Below, piece by piece: positions 1-6,615 of a stretch of DNA of 64,000 bases (position 1 is its first letter; each line of letters opens with the position of its first letter). Origin of the DNA: Bacillus suaedaesalsae (GTDB taxonomy: Bacteria; Bacillota; Bacilli; Bacillales; SA4). The notes under the pieces were generated by a model. That model was not told the origin of the DNA and made no database searches. It saw only the letters and a program-made list of their open reading frames with translations. Where the stretch lies: NCBI RefSeq assembly GCF_016890225.1, contig NZ_JAFELM010000013.1, positions 62,001-126,000 on the forward strand, read 5' to 3'. A program made the position numbers and the translations under genes.

Positions 1-304
1 TATTGATTGACATACCATCTTCCCCTTCCTTTGCCTGTTCTACTAATTTTAGTAAGGCTAAACTACTTTGTTTCAATGTTTTCTCATCTAATGAGAAGTA
101 GATTGTGTTTTTCTCTCTTCTTTGATATAGCAATCCTGCATCTCGAAGTTTATTAGCATGATGCGTCACAGTGGGAGCAGAAATTCCTAGTCTTTCTGCA
201 ATTTCTATCCCGCTCTGAGAACTATTTGCTAATAACATGATAATTCGAATGCGAGTTGGATCTGTTACTGCTTTATGAAAATTAATAATCTTTGAAAGTT
301 GCAT
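1..304 (-). CDS. ArsR-family winged-helix regulator (partial, cut by window edge)
   Basis: The reading frame starts at the ATG at 304 and runs off the left edge, giving about 101 residues and no stop. It reads as an ArsR-type HTH: DPTRIRIIMLLA (helix 1), then IAERLGISAPTVTHHANKL (helix-turn-helix) and a wing around YQRREKNTIYFSL. No obvious ArsR/SmtB metal-binding CxC is visible in the part present, so the signal is unknown; many Bacillus members of this type carry an extra C-terminal domain, which would lie outside the window. The Shine-Dalgarno AAAGGGAG precedes the ATG. A perfect palindrome sits just upstream (324-343), suggesting autoregulation. The family call is firm and the role is not known. 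Confidence 0.88.
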   Translation of the reverse strand, partial: MQLSKIINFHKAVTDPTRIRIIMLLANSSQSGIEIAERLGISAPTVTHHANKLRDAGLLYQRREKNTIYFSLDEKTLKQSSLALLKLVEQAKEGEDGMSIN

Positions 305-323
305 AAGTATCTCCCTTTCGTTC

Positions 324-343
324 AATTAGATAATTATCTAATT
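324..343. promoter_or_regulatory. 20-bp perfect palindrome, probable ArsR-type operator
   Basis: AATTAGATAATTATCTAATT is identical to its own reverse complement and lies 20 bp upstream of the ArsR start, between it and the divergent small gene at 433. ArsR-family repressors bind imperfect 12-2-12 or shorter AT-rich palindromes overlapping their own promoters, so autoregulation and possible control of the small gene are inferred. Confidence 0.6.
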
Positions 344-432
344 AGATGTTATTCTAATCGCTATTCATTGTCAATAAATCATTATCAAGTTTTCGCCCCT
401 TTGTGCATATATGTCATTAAGGGGGGAGGCCC

Positions 433-573
433 ATGTTAGAATTATGGTTAACGCTAGGTGGCATATGTCTCATTTTTTTCCTTGGACTTGGAGTGTTTTT
501 CTATAGTATAAAATCAAGTTTAGAACCGAATGATTCAGAGTCAATTGACCCATTACCTGAAGAAGTAGAATAA
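433..573 (+). CDS. Small single-span membrane protein, 46 aa
   Basis: ATG at 433 follows an excellent ribosome binding site (AAGGGGGGAGG). The product begins MLELWLTLGGICLIFFLGLG, a hydrophobic segment covering roughly residues 3-24, and ends in an acidic tail (PNDSESIDPLPEEVE). It is therefore probably a one-span membrane peptide with an acidic cytoplasmic or exposed tail. It is transcribed divergently from the ArsR gene and may share its operator. I do not recognise the family; the ribosome binding site, membrane segment and following hairpin argue that it is a real gene. Confidence 0.7.
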   Translation: MLELWLTLGGICLIFFLGLGVFFYSIKSSLEPNDSESIDPLPEEVE

Positions 574-576
574 TTT

Positions 577-619
577 GCATGGCTGGCACTTTGTCTAAAG
601 AGTAAGTTGCTAGCCATGC
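577..619 (+). terminator. Hairpin after the small membrane gene
   Basis: GCATGGCTGGCA at 577-588 pairs with TGCTAGCCATGC at 608-619 with one G-U/C-T type mismatch. The following T-run is weak (TTGCTTTC), so it may be a weak terminator or a 3' stabilising hairpin. Confidence 0.5.
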
Positions 620-640
620 TTGCTTTCACCTACAAAATAA

Positions 641-667
641 AAACCAATTCCATCGCAGGAATTGGTT
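641..667 (-). terminator. Rho-independent terminator of the DUF1992 gene
   Basis: AAACCAATTCC / GGAATTGGTTT is a perfect 11-bp stem with a 5-nt loop; read on the minus strand it is followed by TTATTTTG. It lies 9 bp beyond the stop codon of the gene at 676. Confidence 0.85.
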
Positions 668-675
668 TCTTCTCA

Positions 676-1047
676 TTATTTCAATTTATCATAAACCTTG
701 TTTCCATAATCCTTGAAAGCAGAAGAATTAGAGATTTTTCTCTTTTTAATTAAACTGTTTAATCGTATTGTTTTTTCGCTAATCTGGTTTTTAAAGATGG
801 CAATTTGGTGTTCATCTTGACTTGCTGCCATCAAATCCTCAATCGTCTTAATTTCACTTTTTAACGTATGTTCTTCAGGATTAAACCCAGCATTTTTCAT
901 CATTTTGTATGCCATTCTGAGCTCTTGAGGTATTGCTGATAAATCTTCAAGCTCTAGCGGCTTCCCTAATCCCGGCAAGTTCTTAAACTCACCGTCATTA
1001 TAAGCTTTACGGATTTTATCCTCTGAGGCTACATAAGAAAAATCCAC
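676..1047 (-). CDS. DUF1992 (DnaJ-homologue subfamily C member 28 type) protein
   Basis: The 123-residue product has the compact DUF1992 signature: DKIRKAYNDGEFKNLPGLGKPLELED in the first third, then a charged helical region. The family is widespread (YhdN/DJC28-related) and functionally uncharacterised. The GTG at 1047 is preferred because GAGGTGG sits 6 nt before it; an in-frame TTG at 1065 would give six more residues without a good ribosome binding site. It appears monocistronic with its own terminator. Confidence 0.8.
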   Translation of the reverse strand: MDFSYVASEDKIRKAYNDGEFKNLPGLGKPLELEDLSAIPQELRMAYKMMKNAGFNPEEHTLKSEIKTIEDLMAASQDEHQIAIFKNQISEKTIRLNSLIKKRKISNSSAFKDYGNKVYDKLK

Positions 1048-1141
1048 CTTTTCCACCTCTCTCAAAGAAATTTCTATCTACCTCTATAATATCCCTTTTC
1101 CAGTTTTATTCCACTTCCAATTGTTACAAAATTCCAACAAC

Positions 1142-1185
1142 GAAAATTCGAGTGGTGCCAGGCACCACCCGAATTTTGTCGAATA
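1142..1185. repeat. Dispersed palindromic repeat R1, copy 1
   Basis: The core GTGGTGCCAGGCACCAC is palindromic and is flanked by AAAATTCG and CGAATTTTGTCGAA, making a stem of about 17 bp plus an outer arm. It lies directly downstream of the orphan UMP kinase gene. Related cores occur at 28432, 35080, 37369 and 51421. There is no T-run after the stem on either strand, so it is not a typical terminator. Confidence 0.75.
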
Positions 1186-1191
1186 ATATTG

Positions 1192-1929
1192 TTATAGTAT
1201 GACAGACTGCTGGTGGCTTACGAGTGTGCCGACATGGCCGCCTTCGCAAACTCGTTTCATTACACCGGGTTCATCAAAGTTGAATACATGGACTGGTAGG
1301 TTGTAATCACGTGCTAGTAGGAGGGCAGATTGGTCCATGACTTGTATGTTATTAGCCACTACATCTTGATAGTTGAGGTTTCTGTACATTTTCGCATGTA
1401 TGTCTTGTTTAGGGTCACTTGTGTATACACCGTCGACTCCTTGTTTGGCGACTAGGATTGCTTCACAATCTGTTTCAAGTGCTCTTTGTACACTTGGATA
1501 GTCGGTCGTGACAAATGGTTGACCATTTCCTCCAGCAAATATTACGACGTAACCCTTTTCAAGATGGTGAACAGCACGAAGTCTAATGTATGGTTCGGCA
1601 ACGGAATGGAATGGTACAGATGTCATAACTCGAATTTCTTTTTCGGTCTTGCTTTTTAGAACACCACGAAGCATGAGACTGTTAATGATTGTACCAAGTG
1701 TTCCAATATTATCTGCCTCAACCCTGTCGATTCCCCACATTTCTGCAAGCTTTCCTCTGAATATATTTCCACCGCCAACTACGATTGCTACCTCTACCCC
1801 CATATTCACAATGGATAAAACCTCGTCTGCTACATGTGATAGTCTTATTGGATCAAAGTTATCTCCATTTTGATTAGCAAGTGCTCCCCCACTTAACTTT
1901 AATAAAACTCGTTTGTATCTCACCAACAC
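1192..1929 (-). CDS. pyrH: UMP kinase (PyrH) family protein, orphan paralogue
   Basis: The 245-residue product is an amino-acid-kinase-fold protein of the bacterial UMP kinase family: KLSGG at 11-15, GGGNIFRG at 52-59, AEPYIRLRAVHHLEK, and DGVYTSDPKQD near 170. Known PyrH phosphorylates UMP to UDP. The usual GEALAG motif is GGALAN here, and the gene is not beside tsf or frr, the standard pyrH neighbourhood in Bacillus. It is therefore probably a second, divergent copy, though the main copy cannot be seen from this window. GTG at 1929 is chosen because AGGGGGAG lies 6 nt upstream. A terminator-like hairpin and a short leader frame lie immediately before the ribosome binding site, suggesting attenuation. 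Confidence 0.85.
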   Translation of the reverse strand: MLVRYKRVLLKLSGGALANQNGDNFDPIRLSHVADEVLSIVNMGVEVAIVVGGGNIFRGKLAEMWGIDRVEADNIGTLGTIINSLMLRGVLKSKTEKEIRVMTSVPFHSVAEPYIRLRAVHHLEKGYVVIFAGGNGQPFVTTDYPSVQRALETDCEAILVAKQGVDGVYTSDPKQDIHAKMYRNLNYQDVVANNIQVMDQSALLLARDYNLPVHVFNFDEPGVMKRVCEGGHVGTLVSHQQSVIL

Positions 1930-1958
1930 TGTTCTCCCCCTTATTTGGACAAAATAAA

Positions 1959-1985
1959 AGAGCAAAGGCTAAAAGCCAATGCTCT
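1959..1985 (-). terminator. Terminator or attenuator hairpin just before the UMP-kinase-like gene
   Basis: On the minus strand AGAGCA-tt-GGCT-ttt-AGCC-tt-TGCTCT forms a hairpin followed by TTTTATTTTG. It ends 30 bp upstream of the GTG start at 1929, and the ribosome binding site follows almost at once. Any transcript from an upstream promoter must pass it, so it can act as an attenuator as well as ending the upstream redoxin transcript. Confidence 0.7.
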
Positions 1986-2034
1986 GAAAAGGAAAAGTAG
2001 GAATCGAATGAATAACATGAAATACATTCTTCAT
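1969..2034 (-). CDS. Candidate 21-aa leader peptide in the attenuator
   Basis: AAAGGGGAG is followed 9 nt later by ATG and 21 codons (MKNVFHVIHSIPTFPFQSIGF), ending at a TAG located in the loop of the terminator hairpin at 1959-1985. A ribosome translating this frame would cover or release the 5' arm of the terminator. That geometry resembles leader peptides of attenuation-controlled genes. It is only 21 codons long, so chance cannot be excluded; the ribosome binding site and the stop position are the arguments for it. Confidence 0.4.
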   Translation of the reverse strand: MKNVFHVIHSIPTFPFQSIGF

Positions 2035-2119
2035 CCGCTTGCACTCCCCTTTCCTAAAAAATGTTTTATTATCTCTTTACTATATGTATCAACTCTAACA
2101 GAGTTTCCTTACAAAGTCA

Positions 2120-2632
2120 TTACTTCTTTAACTTGTTTAATTCTTTCTGAACTTCTCCTAACGTTTTATCTAACTCTTCTCCCCAATGGTCATTAATAGT
2201 AGAGAATACCACCTTGCCGTTTCCATCTAATAATCCATATCCACGATAAGCAATGTCATTATTTTCCATATCCATTTTTTCTATTAATGTTAAATCAGGG
2301 TCTGATAGAAACGGAAGACTAAAACCATATCGCTCATGAATCGCTGTATATAATTCCTTTTGCTGAGCCGGTCCGTCCGCACTTACTATATACATTTCAA
2401 CACCTAACTCGTTAAACTGGTCAATATTTTCATGCAACTGAACTAGTTGCTGTTGACACAATGTTCAGGTGTAGGTTGTCATGAAGAAGAATAATACTGG
2501 CTTACCTGTTGGAAGTGTAACCTCTTCTCCTTCTTGATTTTTTAAGGTCATTGGCTCCTCTGCTGTTTCATTACCGCATCCGGCCAAAAATAACAGAAAA
2601 AGTCCCATCATTAAGTAAATGGCTCTTTTCAA
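2120..2632 (-). CDS. Redoxin (AhpC/TlpA-like) lipoprotein with in-frame TGA, candidate selenoprotein
   Basis: Translation from TTG at 2632 (AAGGGTGA upstream) gives a lipoprotein signal ending in LAGC (Cys19) and then a thioredoxin-fold redoxin. The frame meets TGA at 2465-2467 (residue 56), exactly where the active site should be: PVLFFFMTTYT, TGA, T-L-C. Reading TGA as selenocysteine gives a UxxC motif, the Sec version of CxxC. The frame then stays open for 114 codons through recognisable redoxin sequence (GVEMYIVSADG, GFSLPFLSDPDLTLIEKM, GYGLLDGNGKVVF). A hairpin with G at loop position 2 follows the TGA at SECIS-like spacing. The alternative is a recent nonsense mutation of a CxxC redoxin. 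It would be an extracytoplasmic thiol oxidoreductase or peroxidase. Confidence 0.7.
2431..2452 (-). promoter_or_regulatory. SECIS-like hairpin downstream of the in-frame TGA
   Basis: On the mRNA, GCAACT-AGTTC-AGTTGC forms a perfect 6-bp stem, extendable by two pairs (CA/TG) past one bulged A. The 5-nt apical loop has G in second position, and that G is 22 nt after the TGA. Bacterial SECIS elements are described as an apical loop with G in its first two bases about 16-37 nt past the UGA, which fits. Confidence 0.5.
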
Positions 2633-2788
2633 ACATCGTCACCCTTTCTATTAAACATCAGTTCATTATACTAGATTCAAGATATATTTACTAATTTTCA
2701 ATCTTTCCCTTTAAGCATATTACTCATAAATTCCCTAAGTATGTGAGATAATGACTTGGTAAAAATTTGCTAAAGTTGGAGGAATCAT

Positions 2789-3616
2789 ATGAAAAGTTTA
2801 ACAGACACAACCACTTTACATAACGGTGTAAAAATGCCTTGGTTTGGACTAGGTGTATTCAAAGTGCAAGAAGGTGAAGAAGTCGTTTCTTCAGTTAAAG
2901 CAGCCATTAAAAATGGGTATCGTAGTATTGATACAGCTGCAGTTTATCAAAACGAAGAAGGTGTTGGTCAGGCTATTAAAGAAGCTGACGTACCACGCGA
3001 GGAACTATTTATTACTACGAAGGTATGGAATGCTGATCAGGGCTATGAAACTACACTACAAGCATTTGAAACAAGTCTTTCTAAGCTTGGGTTAGATTAT
3101 CTAGACTTATATTTAATTCACTGGCCTGTAAAAGGGAAATATAATGACACATGGAAAGCGCTAGAAAAGCTTTATAAAGATGGAAAGGTCCGTGCAATTG
3201 GGGTGAGCAACTTCCAAGTTCATCATTTAGAAGACTTGCTAAGTCATGCTGAAATTAAGCCTATGGTGAATCAAGTAGAATATCATCCACATTTAACGCA
3301 AGAAGAGTTGCAGGCTTTTTGTAAAAAGGAAGGAATTCAACTTGAAGCATGGTCTCCATTAAAGCAGGGTGAACTTTTAAACGAGCCTACAATTGTAAAA
3401 ATTGCAAAGCAACATAAAAAATCACCTGCCCAAATTATTTTACGCTGGGACTTACAAAATGAAGTAGTGACTATCCCTAAGTCTATAAAAGAAAATCGAA
3501 TCATTGAAAATGCCAGCATTTTTGATTTTGAGCTATCAGCTATGGAAATGAACGAGATTTCGAGCTTAAATAAAAATGAGCGTATTGGACCAGACCCGGA
3601 CAATTTTAATTTCTAG
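2789..3616 (+). CDS. yvgN: Aldo/keto reductase, YvgN-like
   Basis: The 275-residue (beta/alpha)8 NADPH-dependent aldo/keto reductase carries the complete catalytic tetrad Asp48, Tyr53, Lys78 and His111 (SIDTAAVYQNE, TTKVWN, YLIHWP). The GVSNF motif and the IPKSIKENRIIEN cofactor-binding segment are also present. Length and sequence fit the Bacillus YvgN/YtbE glyoxal and methylglyoxal reductase group, which detoxify reactive aldehydes in the cytosol; the physiological substrate is inferred. ATG at 2789 follows GGAGGA. The stop codon TAG overlaps the first base of a dispersed repeat (3616-3778). Confidence 0.9.
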   Translation: MKSLTDTTTLHNGVKMPWFGLGVFKVQEGEEVVSSVKAAIKNGYRSIDTAAVYQNEEGVGQAIKEADVPREELFITTKVWNADQGYETTLQAFETSLSKLGLDYLDLYLIHWPVKGKYNDTWKALEKLYKDGKVRAIGVSNFQVHHLEDLLSHAEIKPMVNQVEYHPHLTQEELQAFCKKEGIQLEAWSPLKQGELLNEPTIVKIAKQHKKSPAQIILRWDLQNEVVTIPKSIKENRIIENASIFDFELSAMEMNEISSLNKNERIGPDPDNFNF

Positions 3617-3778
3617 GCTCTGTTAAATTACATCGTTGATTGTAGTGGAAGGTGCGAGACTCCTGCGGGAGAAGCGGGACAGGTGAGACTCATGCAGGAG
3701 CATAGCGACGGAGGCTCCCGTAGCACCAAGGAAAGCGAGTGCCTTCTACGGAAATCAACATTATTGTTTTATAGAGCC
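3616..3778. repeat. GC-rich dispersed repeat P, copy A (163 bp)
   Basis: Ends are inverted (GGCTCTGTTAAA... / ...TTTTATAGAGCC), with an inner inverted GTTGATT / AATCAAC. The core holds ACTCCTGCGGGAG and TAGCGACGGAGGCTCCCG, far more GC-rich than its surroundings. There is no coding capacity. It is the same family as copies at 8188, 17431, 17688, 20240, 29330 and 42105. It abuts the yvgN stop codon. Confidence 0.8.
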
Positions 3779-3786
3779 AATTTCTA

Positions 3787-3914
3787 AAATAGAAAACTAA
3801 CTGCTCAGAGCAGGGTACCCCACTTAGCCTCAGGCGGTGTGGGTACCCTGGCTGGTTTGAGAATACATAAATACATAAGATAAACTCAAAATCTTCTACA
3901 TTCTTAAACTGCAA
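3787..3914. repeat. Dispersed repeat R2, divergent copy
   Basis: The 3' half (CTCAGGCGG, GTGGGTACCCTGGCTGG, ATACATAAATACATAAGATA, ACTCAAAATCTT, TTCTTAAACTGCAA) matches the repeats at 9302 and 47411. An internal hairpin GGGTACCCCACTTAG...GTGTGGGTACCC is present. Nothing in it codes. Confidence 0.55.
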
Positions 3915-3916
3915 TT

Positions 3917-3950
3917 AAAAACCTGATGAGCTCTTGCTAATCAGGTTTTT
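3917..3950 (-). terminator. Terminator overlapping the ykvU stop codon
   Basis: AAAAACCTGAT / ATCAGGTTTTT is an 11-bp stem around a 12-nt loop; it works in either direction and includes the TGA of the flippase gene at 3941. Confidence 0.8.
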
Positions 3951-5275
3951 GTTTTTAATCTTTTAACTGGTTCTTTTAACCAGAATGATATTCCAATCTT
4001 TTGACAAATCGTCAAATAATGCATCAATGTAATTAGTATTGCACCGAAATTCATCCCAATGATTACTCCTTGCATCTGCAGGTGTGTTGAACCTAGTAAA
4101 AACATTAGTGAGTAGGAAGTAATTGTTGACCAAACAGAATGGTAAAACGCATCCTTCACTAACCCTAATCCTATTAAATATGCCTGCATAGGAATGGTGA
4201 AGAAATGTAGCAAGAAGTACGGCCACAATATTTGTAAATACAAAGTCGCCGATGATGACTTAAAGAAAATGTGAGTTAATGGTTCTGCAAAAAAATAAAA
4301 CAATGTAACAGCTGGAATTCCGTACAGTGCTGTAATGAAAATAACTTGCTGCAAGATTTTTTGAAGTCGTTCAAACTGCTTCTTTTCATAGGCTTCTGAT
4401 ACTGTTGGAATTAACGCAATAAGTAATGAATGTGCAATGAAAGCCGGAAAAAAACCAATACTCATTGCAACCCCCGCCATTAATCCAAACTGTTCTGTCG
4501 CCATGCCTTCTGGAACACCTGAACGGAGTAAAGCTTCCTTAATTAAAAAAGGTTGAACCGCATGAGTAATTGCATGGAATAATCTCATTCCTGTAGTCGG
4601 AATGGAGACGGCTAATAAATTCTTCCTTACCTCTTTACCAGTTAAGACTGTATATCTTCCTTGCTTCACTACTTGCCACTGAATGAAAAAGGCATGCATT
4701 AGATAAATAAATACGACAAGTTCACTACCAATTAACGTACCTATAGCAATCAGGATCGCCAAATCCAACTCGAATGAGAATAATTGATAAAGAATGACAA
4801 GTAAGATGAGCTGTGCTACTTTTCTTAAAAAGTTAGCAAACGCAATTTTACTCATATCTTGTTTACCCATAAAATAGCCACGGGCAAGTGAGGATATCGA
4901 GATAATCGGAATGAGTAAAAGGGCCAACCATTTCACCAACGGATGATAATGATCGAATACCGGCATATTTGGCAAAATAAAAACTGCCACTAAAGTGAAA
5001 ATAAACATCATTTTAAGCGAAAATTTTATCGTGTGCTTCATCATACTACGATGATAGCGTTCTTCTTTTTCTGCTATAAACTTCGAGATTGAGATAGGCA
5101 GTTCTAAACTGGCAATAATGACAACTAAAAAAATAGAAGGTAAAATTGTCATATACAAGCCCATGCCATGTTCTCCTAATTGTTTAGCTAATACGAGATT
5201 CACCAAAAACTCAACACATTCCCCTATAAAGGCAGCAACTATTAAAAAGATTAACCCTTTCAAAAATCTACTCAT
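3941..5275 (-). CDS. ykvU: YkvU/SpoVB-family flippase-like membrane protein
   Basis: 444 residues with about 12 hydrophobic spans belonging to the MOP (polysaccharide/lipid flippase) superfamily. The N-terminus (LAKQLGEHGMGLYMTILPSIFLVVIIASLELPISISKFIAE) has the LG..GMGLY and LPISISKFIAE motifs of SpoVB relatives. SpoVB itself is about 515 residues; the 444-residue length matches Bacillus YkvU instead. Related proteins are thought to move lipid-linked precursors across the membrane, and B. subtilis YkvU is linked to sporulation; that role is inferred here. ATG at 5275 follows AAGGAGAT. It stands alone with its own terminator. Confidence 0.85.
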   Translation of the reverse strand: MSRFLKGLIFLIVAAFIGECVEFLVNLVLAKQLGEHGMGLYMTILPSIFLVVIIASLELPISISKFIAEKEERYHRSMMKHTIKFSLKMMFIFTLVAVFILPNMPVFDHYHPLVKWLALLLIPIISISSLARGYFMGKQDMSKIAFANFLRKVAQLILLVILYQLFSFELDLAILIAIGTLIGSELVVFIYLMHAFFIQWQVVKQGRYTVLTGKEVRKNLLAVSIPTTGMRLFHAITHAVQPFLIKEALLRSGVPEGMATEQFGLMAGVAMSIGFFPAFIAHSLLIALIPTVSEAYEKKQFERLQKILQQVIFITALYGIPAVTLFYFFAEPLTHIFFKSSSATLYLQILWPYFLLHFFTIPMQAYLIGLGLVKDAFYHSVWSTITSYSLMFLLGSTHLQMQGVIIGMNFGAILITLMHYLTICQKIGISFWLKEPVKRLKTKT

Positions 5276-5370
5276 GAAGTATCTCCTTGTCCTTCAAAAA
5301 ATTTATAATATATACATATGAGACAAGTGCACAGATTATCTATATAACTTTTTTAAAAGGGATTGAAGAC

Positions 5371-5400
5371 AAAAAAAATAGCCCACCATAAATGGTGAGC
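5371..5400 (-). terminator. Terminator of the Spo0M/DUF1232/nucleotidyltransferase operon
   Basis: Minus strand GCTCACCATTTATGGTGGGC is followed by TATTTTTTTT; it lies about 80 bp beyond the nucleotidyltransferase stop codon. Confidence 0.85.
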
Positions 5401-5481
5401 AACAAAAATATATAATAAGGGGGAATACCTTACTTCATTATTTATGTCCAGGTATGAGATCCTTCATACATAAAAAACAAT

Positions 5482-6303
5482 TTATTTATTTCCACATGTC
5501 GCCGTTAAGACATCCTCTATAAAACGGATGGCAGCATGAAATCTTTCTTGTTCTGATTCATAATACGATTTCTCTTCACTTTTAGAACGTATACGGATAG
5601 CTTCATTCAAAATAGTCGCATGCTTTGGGAAGTGTTGTGTCATGTAGTACCCCGAAGCGACCTTTGAAATAATACCACCCTCACGTAGAGTATAAAATTG
5701 TCTTGAAATTCCTAATAAGAACCATTCAATTTCTTCATCAATTTCACGTGTATTCGTCTGTTCCAATGGAATAGCTTTTACATATTCAAAACGCGGTTTC
5801 CAATAGTTTTTCATATTTACATTTACATAATGAACTAACTGATCTGTCGTTACATTGATTCTTCCTATCAATACATCTGACCCAATCACTATAATCCCAT
5901 GGTTTTGGAGAATCCAACCTGTTACTGGATTTAATATAGATCCTTGTAAAAGTTCTATTCCATTAATCATTGGATGAATGCTCTCAACCTCTCCAATTCT
6001 CAATAACTCCTCTGTTCCAACATAACCACCATCCATCGTTAATGATGGATACATTTTGTGGAGGCTTCGATGAATCTCATTTATTACCGTTTCTTCTATA
6101 TCTGTCATAGGTGACGAAATAACCGTTACAAAATCAATATCACTGTTAGAGTCGAAAGCATCAAGTGCAATGGAACCAAATAAATATACTCCGATAAGCT
6201 TCTCACCAAAGATTTGTTTAATATGATGTATATATTCCGTTAATAGTGGTTGTACTTCCGTTGGCAAGCTGTTTAATCCATTTCTTCTAATTACGTTTTT
6301 CAT
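5482..6303 (-). CDS. Aminoglycoside-adenylyltransferase-like nucleotidyltransferase
   Basis: The 273-residue product has the polymerase-beta nucleotidyltransferase signature LFGSIALDAFDSNSDIDF at about residues 42-59: GS followed by D-x-D, the metal-binding pair. A C-terminal helical domain like that of AadA/ANT(9)-type enzymes (DUF4111) follows, including the long helix EEIEWFLLGISRQFYTL. Relatives transfer AMP to spectinomycin or streptomycin, but many chromosomal Bacillus homologues have no known substrate, so resistance is not claimed. It is the last gene of a three-gene minus-strand operon, 20 bp after DUF1232, and its own ribosome binding site is weak, suggesting coupling to upstream translation. 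Confidence 0.82.
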   Translation of the reverse strand: MKNVIRRNGLNSLPTEVQPLLTEYIHHIKQIFGEKLIGVYLFGSIALDAFDSNSDIDFVTVISSPMTDIEETVINEIHRSLHKMYPSLTMDGGYVGTEELLRIGEVESIHPMINGIELLQGSILNPVTGWILQNHGIIVIGSDVLIGRINVTTDQLVHYVNVNMKNYWKPRFEYVKAIPLEQTNTREIDEEIEWFLLGISRQFYTLREGGIISKVASGYYMTQHFPKHATILNEAIRIRSKSEEKSYYESEQERFHAAIRFIEDVLTATCGNK

Positions 6304-6323
6304 TATTGTCTAAGCCTCATTTC

Positions 6324-6605
6324 TTAATCCTTATCTAATCCATGCTTCTCCTTTAGGCTGGAAGGAGCCTTTCTGACAATTCTTTGAAGAACAAATGATG
6401 CAACCATAATATCGTCAAGAACACCAAAGAATGATAAAAAATCCGGAATAATGTCTAGTGGCATGATGAAATAACCAGCAATAAGTGCAATAGATAGTAA
6501 CTTTTCTTTTAAATTAACTTCTTTTGATATGAAGTAATCCAAGAGAAACGGAAGGAACCGCCAAAACTTTAAAATAAAGCGAAGTCGTTTGAACAGTTTC
6601 AACAT
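6324..6605 (-). CDS. DUF1232 (YkvA-like) small membrane protein
   Basis: 93 residues with the DUF1232 core KEKLLSIALIAGYFIMPLDIIPDFLSFFGVLDDIMVASFVLQRIV: two hydrophobic helices around a conserved PLDIIPDF motif. The family is common in bacteria and of unknown function, often near metal or envelope genes. ATG at 6605 has a strong ribosome binding site (AGGAGGA). It begins 10 bp after the Spo0M-like stop and therefore shares the manganese-riboswitch transcript. Confidence 0.85.
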   Translation of the reverse strand: MLKLFKRLRFILKFWRFLPFLLDYFISKEVNLKEKLLSIALIAGYFIMPLDIIPDFLSFFGVLDDIMVASFVLQRIVRKAPSSLKEKHGLDKD

Positions 6606-6615
6606 TGTAATCCTC

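Noticed and set aside
1142-1178. R1 palindrome as the terminator of the UMP-kinase-like gene
   Set aside because: The stem is strong, but neither strand has a T-run after it, and the same motif occurs at unrelated sites.
1945-2196. Plus-strand open frame of ~83 codons over the attenuator region
   Set aside because: No ribosome binding site, poor codon composition, and it lies opposite the leader and redoxin 3' end.
2120-2461. Treating the redoxin as a short gene beginning after the TGA
   Set aside because: A start at the TTG (2461) would remove the signal peptide and half of the redox motif. Frame, lipobox and active-site continuity across the TGA argue for one reading unit (selenoprotein, or less likely a nonsense allele).
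3963-4226. Second frame inside the ykvU gene
   Set aside because: A shadow of the flippase gene without its own signals.
5482-6303. Calling the nucleotidyltransferase a functional aminoglycoside resistance gene
   Set aside because: Family membership is clear but many chromosomal homologues have no resistance activity; sequence alone cannot decide.
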